From contig JAKSYS010000014.1 in the NCBI GenBank assembly GCA_022925895.1, forward strand, positions 1 to 47,500: DNA of 47,500 nt, written 5' to 3'. The notes under the pieces are model-generated. The model saw only the letters and a program-made list of their open reading frames with translations. It did no database searches and was not told the DNA's origin. Made by a program: the position numbers and the translations under genes. This document shows, piece by piece, positions 11,542 through 23,183 of the stretch. Position 1 is the first letter of the stretch. Every line of letters begins with the position of its first letter. The DNA is from Fragilaria crotonensis (Eukaryota > Bacillariophyta > Fragilariophyceae > Fragilariales > Fragilariaceae).

Positions 11542-11910
11542 TTAGTCACATAGTATGCATACAGTCCGACGGTGATACAAACTGAGACACAAACGATGAC
11601 AGATCTTAACTTTGGTTCCTCTTTGAAGTATCCAATTAGAGATTAATGGCAGCACAAACAAAGAATTAACGCAGCGTAGGGTCAAACCCCGAACAATGAG
11701 TATTACTACGGCAGTGGCAACGAGTCCACGGCTTCTTTGACTTTGGCAAACCTCCAAGATGTCTTTCTCGATGGATTCAAGTTTTGCAGTGAGTAGTTCT
11801 TCAGCTTGGTCTTTATCAAAGAATACGAAAGACCCTCCTCGCGTCTCGATCCAACTACCTTCAAGTTAGACACCAACACCTCCTTCAACTCGTTTCTCGT
11901 TGAACCAGCC
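11542..11910 (-). CDS. Possible small coiled-coil protein (hypothetical, perhaps prefoldin-like)
   Basis: One minus-strand frame reads GSWIETRGGSFVFFDKDQ then AEELLTAKLESIEKDILEVCQ, followed by a hydrophobic segment GLVATAVVILIVRG, and stops at 11542. Just upstream, in a neighbouring frame, ELKEVLVSNL precedes it, so a one-base frame change near 11866 is likely. The beta-strand pair followed by a charged helix recalls prefoldin-class chaperone subunits, but the similarity is weak and could be chance. No start codon can be fixed. Treat it as a hypothetical gene or fragment. Confidence 0.3.
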
Positions 11911-12161
11911 GTTCCAATCGAGATCGATCGGAGTTCAAGTCTGCGGCTGAGTATTGACAAACGGCAGATGATGGCCACATAAGACAAATAGTGGGGTTGC
12001 AATGGGAGGGGCGATTGTGGCGAGAGTTGAAGACGTCCGACAAGGTGGGGGTGCGCAGGATCAACTTCAGCAGAGAAACGCGTCGAAGCAATCAGAGCTA
12101 TGACATAGTGAAAAGGGTTGTGACAAAAAGGATCTGGGCGAATTTTCATGAAATTGTTTTT

Positions 12162-12475
12162 ACTCCGGACTCCAGACTCCAGTCCTCCAAATAATATAGA
12201 CAGCTTGCATGCAATTATATATGCAATCACAGAATTCCTCTCCGAGTACTGTACTGTGGTACTGACATTACTTCCGATGCAAATTGATGTACTAGAGTAC
12301 TTTGTATCCTTTGGAATCTGGAATACAACACACCTAGATTTATGTGGCTTGCAAAACATTGCTCCTACATGCAATTATCAAGATGGTGCTGTAGCTAGTA
12401 GTACTACTAGTAGCCTGGCTATTAACGGTAGTAGCAAGCTGCTGGCTGGGACTCAGGACTCTGGACTCTGGAGTC
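12162..12475. repeat. Imperfect inverted repeat of GGACTC/CCAGACTCC units
   Basis: The arm at 12162-12185 (ACTCCGGACTCCAGACTCC...) is imperfectly complementary to the arm at 12449-12475 (GGACTCTGGACTCTGGAGTC). They bracket an AT-richer core with runs of AGTACT. It could be a foldback/MITE remnant or simply two independent GGACTC-rich patches. Confidence 0.3.
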
Positions 12476-12634
12476 TACTGGTATTCACATGTGTCACCCT
12501 GAAATTCGATGTGGAATGCTGCGCATAGACAGTTCTGTATTCATCGTCTCTGTTCTCGCAGTAGTTCACTCGCTGGGGTAAAGAGAGGATCGGGAAAGCC
12601 ACCCCTCCTTCAGCTGTATTCAAAAAGTATTGGA

Positions 12635-14881
12635 ATGGCAAAGAGCAGTGCATTTCTTAGCAACACACCTTACAGTGGAAGAAGTAGCTCAGGGGGCGGT
12701 CGCGGAGGCGCCAAGGGAGGTGGTAGAGGTGAATACTACAAGAACCGTTATGGGAGAGCTGGTCGAGGGGGAGGCACCTGCAGACGGTCCATCAAATTCC
12801 AATGTCATTGGTGGTACGTTTTCCACTTTCCTCGATCTCCTCGACAGCCTGGACGGAAAGCAGTACGGTGCCTATCATAGCATTGAAACGACACAAGGGT
12901 GGGTTCACGACAATTTTATACTTCGCATAAAGCGAGCTCAGTCAGATCCTTTCGCTTCGCCGACGCAATGTCAAATAGAAGTTAATGCCGCGTTTGCGCA
13001 ATTCCCACCAGCGCTGTATGCCAATAAGGTGCGAAGCGTGGCTTTGGCGGATTACATGCATCGGACGCTGCACAAAAAGGCCCTTGAAATAGGGGCGGAT
13101 GCAGCATTGGCTGGCAAAGGGTGGGGAGGACCCAAAGGTGGAGACATCCAAATCTTAGAGCCCTGTCAACATGTCCTGGAACAGTCTGCAGTGGTTGTGA
13201 AGAACGGTACCATTGTGGTACAACTCACGATTAATCTTCCAGCTCGCGGTAGAACGATTCTCGGAAGAGCAGCTAGGGAAATCTTCGGGCAAACTTTGTC
13301 AACGCTGCTTCAAACGACTCTGAAGTACGAGTTGCTCAGCCCTTCCCATATAGAGTCGCACGTCAATTCGGTGGAGGACCAAGTTTGGTTGCAGCGCCAG
13401 TTGGATCGTCTTGGTCTAGTCGCCTTTGTACGAGACGGCGCGATACTCCCTCGTGCCTCAGGAGTAGACGATCGCCCTTTGCTAGGCGGTATTTCCTTTG
13501 AATCCCCTCCCTCGATGCGACTCAAATTTCAACTGCCTTCTACCGGTGATACCGTAACCGGCATGGGCTTTAAAAAGGGGATATCACTGATATCTGGAGG
13601 TGGGTTTCATGGTAAATCAACTCTTCTTGAGGCACTTCAGTTCGGCGTGTACCCCAAACTTCCTGGGGACGGTAGGGAGTTTTGCGTGACAAGTCTATCA
13701 GCAACTAAAATTCGAGCTGAAGACGGAAGAAGTGTCAACGCAGTCGATATATCGCCCTTCATATCAAATTTACCATTTGGCAAAGATACAACCTGCTTCC
13801 ACTCGCTCGATGCCAGTGGGAGTACCAGCCAAGCAAGTAGCATTATAGAGGTCAGTGCATTCGTTATGGCGCAATCGTATATTTGCTGCCTATGATTTTC
13901 CATATCCACGGCAGTGCAAATTGACGCCAACATTAATCGAGTCGTGATGATTTCGAGATGGGCACCACAAACTACGTGCGTAACTCGAATTCCCGCCGAA
14001 CATGTGATACTCATCTATCGGTACCTCTTTTCCACAGGCCATTGAGATGGGCACGAATCTCTTACTATTCGACGAAGATACCTGTGCGACTAACTTTATG
14101 ATCCGAGATAAGAAGATGATGCAACTCGTTTCGGCAGATAAGGAACCGATAACACCGTTTGTTCACAAAGTCAGATCCTTGTTTGAGGATCACAGTGTCT
14201 CCTCGATCCTTGTTATCGGTGGCTCAGGCGACTATTTTTCCGTCGCAGACACTGTCGTCATGATGGATACTTATAAATGCTTCGATGTCACAGCTCGCGC
14301 TAAGGAGATAGCTGGCCCTGATCAACCATTGTCGCTTCCTTTGGACGTGTGGAGCCACGGCATCCCAACTGTTCAATGTTCAAGGCGGAGGGAAAGTGGC
14401 AGTACGCTCCATGAAAAGCGTATCATATGGTGACATTGAATTAGACACTTCTGGCTTGGAGCAACTGGTGTCCAAGGCGCAAACTTCGGCAATCGCACAA
14501 GCTTTTCAAACCATATCATCTTTTCGCTCTGGGCCTTCTTTGCAGGAATGCTTGCATCGGCTTGATCAACTGCTTGACGAGCAAGGTATCGATGGCCTGG
14601 CACCTGGTCTTTACAACGGAGGACTATCCCGAACAAGGAGCATCGATCTTGCAGCTGCTATGAACAGGTTCAGGAAGGAAGGGCAATTAAGCAGATATAG
14701 GATGTCAATCAAAGCAAGATTACTATGCAGATCACACGACCATTGCCACAACAGCGCCTCACCAATCATCGTAACATTGCATATAGAATCGCCGGGTCAC
14801 ATGTCCTGCCCAACTCCCGCCCACTCTCTCGGCATACTTGACACGATATCCGCTACTCCGTATTCCTTGTCCTACGGATGA
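12635..14881 (+). CDS. Predicted ABC-type ATPase of the PF09818/COG3044 family
   Basis: Starts MAKSSAFLSNTPYSG followed by a Gly/Arg-rich RGG tail (AKGGGRGEYYKNRYG). A frame change near 12770 leads into the conserved body: GGTFSTFLDLLDSLDGKQYG, Walker A GGGFHGKSTLLEALQFG, GDGREF, RAEDGRSVNAVDISPFI and the signature-like ASGSTSQASSIIE. An intron at 13851-14037 (187 nt, phase 0) is followed by Walker B LLLFDEDTCATNFMIRDKK, VIGGSGDYFSVADTVVMMD, and after one more break (14365-14395, fitted by two single-base losses) VAVRSMKSVSYGDIELDTS and AAAMNRFRKEG. The true stop may lie before 14881, since conservation ends near 14690. Known family members include the trypanosome RNA-editing-associated ATPase MRB1590. 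The RGG N-terminus fits a nucleic-acid-binding role (inference). It is divergently transcribed from the NLR-like gene. Confidence 0.88.
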
Positions 14882-15029
14882 CGGATCTCGAACGAGTGGA
14901 GAGGCGCCTGGAGACTTTAGTAGATAACGATATGAAGGAATTGCTACATATAAATAGAGATTCAATGAGTTACTGCTGCCTCAGTCTCTGACACGTGGCT
15001 TTCACGATTACCAAATAAACGATTGATTG

Positions 15030-15594
15030 TTACACTGGAGCTCGCCTGCCTCCGCCACCACCACCGCCGCCGCCGAAACTGGCAAAGAATTGTTCGACGG
15101 CCGGCAAACTTAAAATGTTTCCAATGACGGGTGTATCCTTCATTGATTGTGCAGCGATCGGGAAGAACTGACCGAATAAATAGATGATACCGTAAACTTG
15201 CAGGATCATTCCCAAAATGGGCCATCGTACCATGACGAGAGCGATTCCCCCGAAGAAGGCGACAATACCACGAATTCGATCTTTTCGTGAAAAGAAACGG
15301 ACCGTCCTTGAAAACCCAATCGTCAACGTCAACCCAATCAGAAAGAGCAAATCTCCCAAGGCGAGAAGGGCGGAGTCAAAGAAGAACATGACTCCCAAAA
15401 AGAGAAAGACGACTCCCTATTTTTAGATCGTTAGAAACAGCGTAAACGCGCGGACGTACACAAGCGAAGGATAGAGGTAGCGAAAGGAAACAACATGTCA
15501 CCTCTGGCAGAGATGATGCTAACCTGAAGACTTTGACACTCACCAGAAGGAGCAGACCTGTGCCTATCTTTGTGTTATCGCTGAAGCTGACCAT
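15030..15594 (-). CDS. GOT1: Vesicle transport protein GOT1 (Got1/Sft2-like)
   Basis: Two exons: 15594-15544 (17 codons, [17 protein letters not shown]) and 15416-15030, with a 127-nt phase-0 intron (GTGAGT...AATAG). The spliced product is 145 aa. It matches the Got1 pattern: an N-terminal cytosolic segment, then [33 protein letters not shown], a charged loop ([10 protein letters not shown]), [18 protein letters not shown] and [15 protein letters not shown], giving four membrane segments. Got1 acts in ER-Golgi and intra-Golgi transport. The C-terminus adds a run of nine Gly before RRAPV. The reading frame is intact. It is convergent with the ABC ATPase (about 150 bp between stops). Confidence 0.93.
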
Positions 15595-15946
15595 GATTCT
15601 AAAACGTGATGAGATGGAAAATATTGCACTATGCTTCTTGAAAGGAGTGTGGCGCAATGCGGTGTGATAAAACAGGGATGAATCCGAGGAGAAATGATTC
15701 CAGGTTGATGAAAACAATATTGAAAGAAACGGGACGAGAGACAGCGATGGAAAATGGATAATTTATATCAAGACGATACTATGCTTGTCCACTGTCAACA
15801 TTCAACAGCGTCAAGCGCCAGTTCTGATTCGATTCGTGATTCGTGATTCCTGACTAGCGACTAGCGACAAGCGACTCTCCTACCGGTACTGTACCAGCTA
15901 CCGTAGTAGTGTTGACTGGACAAACGACGAGGCAATCGAGGACTTC
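15595..15946. other. Upstream region of GOT1, with short simple repeats
   Basis: No gene. 15826-15876 contains tandem GATTCGT and CTAGCGA units. The region ends at the left LTR of Copia element 1, which inserted about 350 bp upstream of the GOT1 start. Confidence 0.5.
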
Positions 15947-16104
15947 TGATTAATTATGGCCATGCAACATGCTACAGTATACAGTGCGATAACGACGGTA
16001 GTACTGTGCATCCAGCACACCAGCACTGAACGCACTTCTTCGTTTGTATAACGTTTAAGTCCTTCTATGTCTCTCGCCCATGTTACTTCGACTACTTATA
16101 ATCA
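15947..16104 (+). repeat. 5' LTR of Copia element 1
   Basis: 158 bp, starting TGATTAATTATGG and ending TACTTATAATCA. Near-identical to 22402-22561. Confidence 0.92.
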
Positions 16105-16655
16105 GTTTATCAGACCCAGAACGCTCTGGTAGATGGTATTCGACGCCATACCATGTGCAGCGATAGCAACAACCTGGAATTGTCTTACGATGCACCGGTT
16201 GTCGGCTCGGGATTTGACCAGAATATTCGATCATTCTGCCTAGGTATGCATCGAACTACCTACTCCCTAGTAAATCAGTGAACCATAACATGCACGGAGC
16301 ATGTGGCCTGTAATAAACGAATGAGGTGAATACCATCCCCATTCAATCGTTGGATCGTTTCCAGCGGCCACTCGACGGATCTGAGGGGCGCCTCGGTTCC
16401 TATCCGTACCATCGCGGATAAAAGGCATAGTTACCGTCCGTTTGGAGCTAACTATTATATATAGTAACGATGAGAGTATTTTTGGTACTAACTCACCTAC
16501 CGGTTACAAGGCTTGTACTGGCAATGTACCTACGAGTGGTCAGCGTTGAACGGATCGGGTGAACCGGGATTCAACTGATTTCGATCTACGCATCCTGATT
16601 GACACTCTTTTTCGCTTTCGTTTTCTCTTTGGTTTTTCTTGGTTTTCGAAACATC

Positions 16656-18153
16656 ATGAACAATGCTGTTATGCGCGCGGCGATGGTCCGAATCGGTTTT
16701 ACCGAAATGGCTGCACAAGCTCTCGTCGACGAACAGGGAATGGATTCCCTGGAGGAGATCAAACTCCTCACGGACGACGAGATTGAGAGTCTATGCAAGG
16801 TGATCAGGCGCCCGGGAGGGATGATCCCCGCCCCACCAGGAGGGGCGGCGGGTGCCGCTAACATCCCAAATCCCGGAGTTCCTGTCAACCAACGAGCTGA
16901 GGGACACCTCAAACTACTCGCCTTCTACCTACGCCATCAGGCGCGCATCAGTAGGACAGTAACAGTTGCTCAAGTCACGCTCGAAGCGATCCGTACTGTC
17001 CGTGAGCTCCGTGAGTTCGAATCGACCTATAAGAATCCAGATGATTTGCCGACCATCAATGCCAAGGATTGGCCCAAGACGATGGAAGCAATCGACGAGT
17101 ACCTCCGCTCAGTACTCGGGGAGCGTAAAATCCCACTCGCTTATGTCGTTCGTAAGAACGACAGTATCCCAGATGATGACGACGACGTGATTTACCCTAC
17201 TATCCAGGACGAGATGATTGCCAGGGCGCCACACTACACGCTCGCTGCCAACAATGCGAAAATCCCTGATGCGATTTACCTCGTCAACCGTGGCAAAGTA
17301 TGGGACATCATCTCCAAGATCACTCGTGAGCACCCGTGCTGGACTTATGTCAAACCCGCTCAGAAGACGAGAGACGGGCGCATGGCCTACAACGGTCTTT
17401 ATCTCCATTACTTGGGGCCTAATAACGTCGATAACATGGCTACAATGGCCGAACAGAAGCTCAAGGATACGGTCTACAATGGCGAGCAGCGCCGTTGGGA
17501 CTTTGAGAGTATGTTAACGTGCACAAACAGCAGCACTCCGTGATGGAGGGCTTGGTCGAGCACGGCTACACAGGAATTGACCCGAGGTCTAAAGTCCGTT
17601 ACCTGCTTGATGGCATCAAAACGGACAAATTTGACGCCGTCAAGACACGAATCATGTCCGATGAGCGCTTGCGGAACGACTTCGATGCATGCGTCACGCT
17701 TTATCAGGACTACATTCGCCAGACGTCTAAGAAGACGACGAATGCAACAGTCAACATCTCCGAGCTAAAGACCGGCAAGCGTAAGGCCGATGCAATCGAA
17801 GACCGATATTACACGAGGGAGGAGTACGCCAAACTCACACCCGAACAGAAGAAGGAACTCGCTTTAAGCGCACCAAGCGTGGCCACAAGCCTGGTGCGAA
17901 AGACAGCAAGATCAAGGGTGGTAACAAGCCTAAGGACGTGATCAAGAACCTCCGAGCGGTCAATCGCCAGGTGTCGCAACTGGCTAAGCAGATGAGCAAG
18001 ACCACCGTTGAAGAGGAGAGCACCGTCGGCTCAGATCAGTCCTATTCAACTCAGCCGGAGAGGGCAACCAAGAAATCCAAGACTGGCACGAATCGAACTA
18101 ATACTGCCCTAACGCGTCAGAAGAAGGAGTCTGCGGCAGATACCTGCAAGTGA
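16656..18153 (+). CDS. Copia 1 Gag
   Basis: Start at MNNAVMRAAMVRIGF (an upstream in-frame ATG at 16599 is less likely). The structural capsid-type protein has an acidic helical N-terminus (LTDDEIESLCKVIRR), a Pro/Gly linker and a long helical core (AEGHLKLLAFYLRHQARISR). The frame changes near 17515 (after RRWDFE) and 17865 (after PEQKKELAL), each by one base, then reads a Lys-rich tail (IKGGNKPKDVIKNLR) and stops at TGA 18151-18153. No CCHC zinc knuckle is seen. Downstream sequence stays open in the same frame into protease. Confidence 0.8.
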
Positions 18154-21100
18154 CACGCGCGCTCCTTATTAGTACTTCGGGCACTGGGATCCCTGGATGT
18201 ATCCGTAACGCAAGAAGGGCGCACGGACTTAGACTCCCATGCGGATCAATGTGCCGTAGGAAGTAATTGCTTAGTAGTCCACGACTACGATCGCCCAATA
18301 AATGTGTCGGGCTACAACCCATCGGGGCCGATTGCCCAAGATCTAAAAACCGTTTCGGCTGCGCTCGCTTACGACGACCCAGTCACGGGCGAAACGGTTA
18401 TTCTAATGGTCCATCAGGCGATCTTCATCCCCGATCTCGCTCACAATCTACTATCAACGATGCAAGTCAGACTGAATGACGTCGTGATAAACGAGACACC
18501 TCGTTTTCTGACTGAACGGGTCACTGACTTAACATTCGATAGTGGTACCGACGGATGACCCTGATGTCCCTTACGTGATACCCTTATCGATTCATGGCGT
18601 GACATCAACGTTTCCCACGCGCAAGCCCACACTCGCGGAGTACGAATCCTTACCTCACTTGACTCTCACCAGCGAGGATCCGCCATATGATCCTTACGAC
18701 CAATCGTTTGCCGCTGAAGAGTTGGCGCTCACGAAGTACCTATCGGAAACAGGGGACCGAATCGGAGCATCGCCGCCGAGGACGAGGCGACTATGTTCAG
18801 TTTCCGAAATGACTTCGTTCGCGAGTCATGTCCAACGTGAACTGGATGTGCCGAGTTTGTCGTTACAGATGACATCGCCCACTCTTGCGATTGACTCGTT
18901 CCATCGCTCGATTTCAGCGCTCCGGTCATCCCCTCCCGGTAAGCAGTTTGACCTCAGCTCCTGGCAAGGAATTGGGAATCGACTTACAAACTGCGAAACG
19001 CACATTTAACGTGACAACACAGCGTGGTATTCGCACCGTACTGCACCCGACGCTGTCGCGTCGCTTTCGTACAAACGATCGGCAGCTACGGTACAGGCGT
19101 TTACCCATTGACTGCTTCACCGACACGCTGATATCGAATACAGCCTCGCGACGCAACAACAAGTACGCCCAAATCTTTGCAACACCCGAGGGATGGTGTA
19201 GGGCGTACCCTATGAATAAGAAGTCGCTCGCCCATGAGGGCCTTTCCTTGTTGTTCCAACGCGAAGGCGTGCCGAACACGATTATCATGGACGGTGCAAG
19301 GGAACAGACGATGGGGCTGTTTCGAAAGAAGTGTCGGGAGGTTGGAACTCGAGTGAAGCAGACGGAGCCACATACGCCGTGGTCAAATGCAGCGGAGGCG
19401 GCCATCCGCGAACTCAAGAAAGGTGTCGGCAGGCAGATGGTTAAATCTGGCGCACCAAAACGCTTGTGGGACGATTGCCTTGAGCGTGAGGCATATATAC
19501 GATCTCACACGGCCCACGATATTTATCGGTTGAACGGCCAAGTACCGAGACAGTCGTCAGCGGTGAAACCGCTGACATATCACCTTTGCACTTTTCAAGT
19601 GGTACGAGTGGGTACTGTTTAGGGACACGTCGGTGACATATCCTGATGACTCCATGGTACTTGGGCGTGACTTGGGACCGGCGATTGATATTGGACCGGC
19701 GATGACCAGAAAGGTTCTCAAGATGAATGGTCAAGTCGTCTACCGGTCGACAGTCCGATCGCTAACTCTGGACGAGATGGCAGATGAAACAATGAAGCGA
19801 AAGCGGGAGGAATTCACGTCGAGGATAAATTCTGCTCTAGGGGACGGATTCAAGTATGAAGACTTTGCGTCCGACCCAGAATTAGAAGACCTTGATACCC
19901 CGACTTTCCCAAGCTACGGCGACGACGATGATGGTGAGATGCCACAACAGCCTGATGCCGATGAAGAGCCGGACGCAGACACACGACCAGTATGTTGGGG
20001 CGGAGGTGACGTTGCCCATCGGTGACAAGATGCTGAGTGCTAAGGTTCGAAGCAGGAAACGTGGAGCTGATGGTAGCCTTCTGGGAAAGGCTAATCAGAA
20101 CCCGATACTTGACACTCGAACATACAACGTTGAGTTTTCTGACGGACAGACAGCAGAATTGGCTGCCAACGTGATCGCGCAGAGCATGTACTCGATGTGC
20201 GATACGGAAGGTAACCAATACCTCTTGTTAGAGGGGATTGTTGACCATCGGAAAGATGGTTCTGCAATCGAACGCGCGGATATGTATGTCCAGCGTGGCT
20301 CAAATCGACACTTCCGGAAAACCACGAAGGGGTGGCAGCTTTGCGTGGAATGGAAAGACGGCAGTACGTCGTGGGAGCGTCTCGCCGACCTGAAGGAATC
20401 AAACCCTGTACAAGTCGCAGATTATGCGGTTGCCCACGGGATAGAGAACGAGCCCGCTTTTGCTTGGTGGGTGCCTTTTACTTTGGGGCGACGAAACCGC
20501 ATCATCGCGGCTATCAATAGCCGATACCACAAGCGTACCCACAAGTTCGGTCTGGAAGTGCCGAAGACCTATGAAGATTGCATCCGTATTGACCGTGAAA
20601 ACGGCAATACTCTATGGCAAGACGCCATTCGCAAGGAGATGGCAAAAGTACAAGTGGCTTTCCAGGTAATTAATGATGGCACGGAGCCACCACCAACGTA
20701 CCAGGAAATCCGTTGTCATCTCGTGTATGACATAAAAATGGAAGACTTTCAAAGAAAGGCACGGCTAGTGGCAGGTGGTCACATGACCGAATCGCCACCG
20801 GCGTATGTAACGTATGCGAGCGTTGTCTCAAGGGAGTCGGTGCGCATCGCGTTAACGTTGGCTGCCCTCAATGACCTGGAAGTCAAAACGGCAGACATCG
20901 AAAACGCTTACCTGACTGCGCCCGTAGGAGAGAAGATATGGTGTCGACTCGGCCCGGAGTTCGGAAATGACGCTGGGAAGAAAGCAGTGATCGTGCGAGC
21001 GCTGTACGGGTTAAAGTCGGCCGGAGCATCATTCCGCAATCACCTCGCCGATTGTATGCGGCATCTGGGTTGGGACTCCTGTAAAGCCGATCCGGATGTG

Positions 21101-22261
21101 TGGATGAAGCCCGAAGTCCGAGTTGAGGATGGCTACAAATACTATGCGTATTGCCTACTGTATGTGGACGATATACTTGTTGTCCATCACGATGGAGTAC
21201 GTGCGTTAAAAGAAATCGACCATTTCTTCAAAACAAAGCCAGGCTCGATTCGTGATCCTGAGTTTTACTTGGGTGCGAAGCTTCGCTCGTTCACGTTGCC
21301 CAATGGCGTACAATCTTGGGCCATGAGCTCCAGTAAGTATATCCAAGCGGCTGTGCACAATGTGAAGGAATATCACAACGTCAATTTCCCGTCGAGGCAT
21401 TGGACAAAGAGGGCAAAAGGCCTTTTCCTCAACTACGCTCCCGAGACGGACGTGAGTCCTATACTCGACGCGACCCAAGGATCGTTCTACCAGACACAGA
21501 TCGGAGTCCTCAGGTGGTGCGTCGAATTGGGTCGGATCGACATTATCACCGGTCTCGGAGTTAGCCTCGTACCTAGCTCAGCCACGAGAGGGACACTTGA
21601 ATGCAGTGTTTCACATTTTGGTTATCTCGAAAAGAAACACAACGCCCGGATTGTGTTTGATCCTTCTTATCCTGTCATCGACATGTCAGTGTTCAAAGAG
21701 TGCGATTGGAAACAATATTATGGGGATGTGAATGAGGCAATCCCGCCAAATGCACCTGAGGCACGAGGCAAGGAGGTTGATCTGCGACTGTTTGTTGACT
21801 CAGACCATGCGGGCGACCAGCGCACAAGACGATCGCGAACAGGGTTCGTCATGTATCTAAACATGGCCCCCATCACATGGTTCTCGAAGAAGCAATCAAC
21901 GATTGAGACCAGTGTATTCGGTGCCGAATTCGTAGCGATGAAACAAGGGATGGAAACACTCCGTGGTCTTCGCTACAAGCTGCGAATGATGGGAGTACCA
22001 TTATCTGGACCTTCATATATTTACGGGGACAATATGTCCGTCATTCATAATACACAGCGACCAGAATCGACTTTGAAGAAGAAGTCAAACTCCGTATGTT
22101 ACCATGCGGTGCGCGAGGCAGTGGCGATGGGCGAATGCTTAACGGGGCACGTGTCGACACACGATAACCCAGCCGATATCTGCACCAAGATCATCCCCGG
22201 TGGTCAGAAACGAGATCACTTAGTTGGGCTGATTTTGTATGACATAACCGATCACAGTTGA
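18154..22261 (+). CDS. Copia 1 Pol: protease, integrase, chromodomain-like segment, RT, RNase H
   Basis: Protease active-site region TDLDSHADQCAVG (about 18220) has an Asp-Ser-His variant of the usual DSG. Integrase shows PIDCFTDTL, IIMDGAREQ and AEAAIRELKKG as the D, D, E residues (19100-19430). A segment KGWQLCVEWKDGSTSWERL (about 20330) resembles a chromodomain. Reverse transcriptase follows, with VKTADIENAYL, LYGLKSAGASF and catalytic LLYVDDILVVHH (about 21160). RNase H shows LFVDSDHAGDQRTRRSRTGF, STIETSVFGAEFVA and YGDNMSVI. It ends at 22261. Frame changes near 18540, 18900, 19630 and 19985 mean this copy would not make intact Pol as written. The RT/RNase H frame (19892-22261) is uninterrupted for 789 codons. 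Confidence 0.9.
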
Positions 22262-22401
22262 TAACCCCTCACCGAGGTTCGCAGGTTTTGGGTTTCCTTG
22301 TTTGCCATCATCGGCAACTAAATATCACTATGATCGTATACAACGCGAGTTACGACGACCTAATGTGCTCGTCCGACTTAGTCCCATTAGTTCGAGGGGA
22401 C

Positions 22402-22561
22402 TGATTAATTATGGCCATGCAACATGCTACAGTATACAGTGCGATAACGACGGTAGTACTGGGTGCATCCAGCACACCAGCACTGAACGCACTTCTTCGT
22501 TTGTATAACGTTTAAGTCCTTCTATGTCTCTCGCCCATGTTACTTCGACTACTTATAATCA
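22402..22561 (+). repeat. 3' LTR of Copia element 1
   Basis: 160 bp. It differs from the 5' LTR mainly by two extra bases (GTACTGGGTGC against GTACTGTGC). Confidence 0.92.
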
Positions 22562-23183
22562 CTTCTACAGGAGCGTCCATGACATTTCTGACACACCGAA
22601 AGCGACGTGGATTGGAGGCTTCCGACGTGCGTCCGAACTCCGGAATGGGTATGTAAATAACTGGTACTTTAGTACGTGTAGCCGCGTAAACTCCGAGTAT
22701 GTCCATATTTAGAGTAGTAGTACCTGGCACAGTACTGGAGTACGGCTAGTACTCGACGAGTGGTATGTCATTTATTCCGTACGCCCAAGTACATATTCAT
22801 ACACTTCGTAGTACTCACTCACTACAAGTACTTGGCCTATGTGCCTGGTTCAAGCGAGAAGCACAACATCAACATAACCAGGTCGAGGACAAGAGGTCGG
22901 TATTCCGCGCTCACGAATTTGATCGCTTCGCGATTGACGCAACAGATGGTCTCACGTCTCAACTCACAACTCGTCCTGGAGGTTGAATTGTAAGTGTATG
23001 TCAAACTCGTCATCGTAGTTCTGTTCGAAGAGATCCTTGAAATACGGCATGACTTTGTTGATGAGGTCTAGTGCTTCTTGTGTCTTCATTGTCAACTAAT
23101 ATTTCGGCATTGTCGTAACAGGGTTTCAATTCAAGATTGACCGCAGCTTCCGCGGTCGCACGGACTTTGAGTTTCGAAAATTC
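22562..23183. other. Intergenic region between Copia 1 and the DUF1445 gene
   Basis: 22660-22830 is rich in GTAC/AGTACT palindromes. A short minus-strand ORF at 22964-23089 is listed separately. The rest presumably includes the promoter of the DUF1445 gene starting at 23184. Confidence 0.45.
22964..23089 (-). CDS. Hypothetical 41-aa acidic small ORF
   Basis: Reads MKTQEALDLINKVMPYFKD then LFEQNYDDEFDIHLQFNLQ and ends DEL before TGA. Composition is protein-like and acidic, mostly helical. A GTGAGT at its 3' end could be a splice donor, so the product may be longer. No family is recognised. It is divergent to the DUF1445 gene, 94 bp away. It could be chance. Confidence 0.3.
   Translation of the reverse strand: MKTQEALDLINKVMPYFKDLFEQNYDDEFDIHLQFNLQDEL

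Larger units (their letters stand above)
11222..12634. other. Divergent intergenic region between the NLR-like gene and the ABC ATPase
   Basis: It contains GTAC/AGTACT-rich tracts (11290-11480, 12240-12300, 12400-12430), triplicated CCGGTCT near 11330, a possible minus-strand gene (11542-11910, listed separately) and a loose inverted repeat (12162-12475). Promoters of both flanking genes must lie here, but no defined element is recognised. Confidence 0.5.
15947..22561 (+). mobile_element. Ty1/copia LTR retrotransposon 1 (about 6.6 kb)
   Basis: A direct repeat of about 159 bp at both ends starts TGATTA and ends TAATCA, the canonical TG...CA. The 5' flank is ACTTC and the sequence after the 3' LTR is CTTCT, so a duplicated CTTC is seen; if the last A of the LTR belongs to the target, the duplication is a perfect 5-bp ACTTC. 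A purine run GAGGGGA precedes the right LTR and may be the polypurine tract. Internal order is gag, protease, integrase, reverse transcriptase, RNase H, which is the copia order. The LTRs differ mainly by a 2-bp indel, suggesting recent insertion. The coding region has several frame changes. Confidence 0.93.

Noticed and set aside
11706-12374. 222-codon minus-strand ORF
   Set aside because: Most of it has no protein-like character. The recognisable part near 11700-11860 reads better in another frame, listed as a low-confidence small gene.
16653-16912. Minus-strand ORF opposite Copia 1 Gag and similar antisense ORFs in both elements
   Set aside because: They mirror the codon structure of the sense genes and have no domain of their own.
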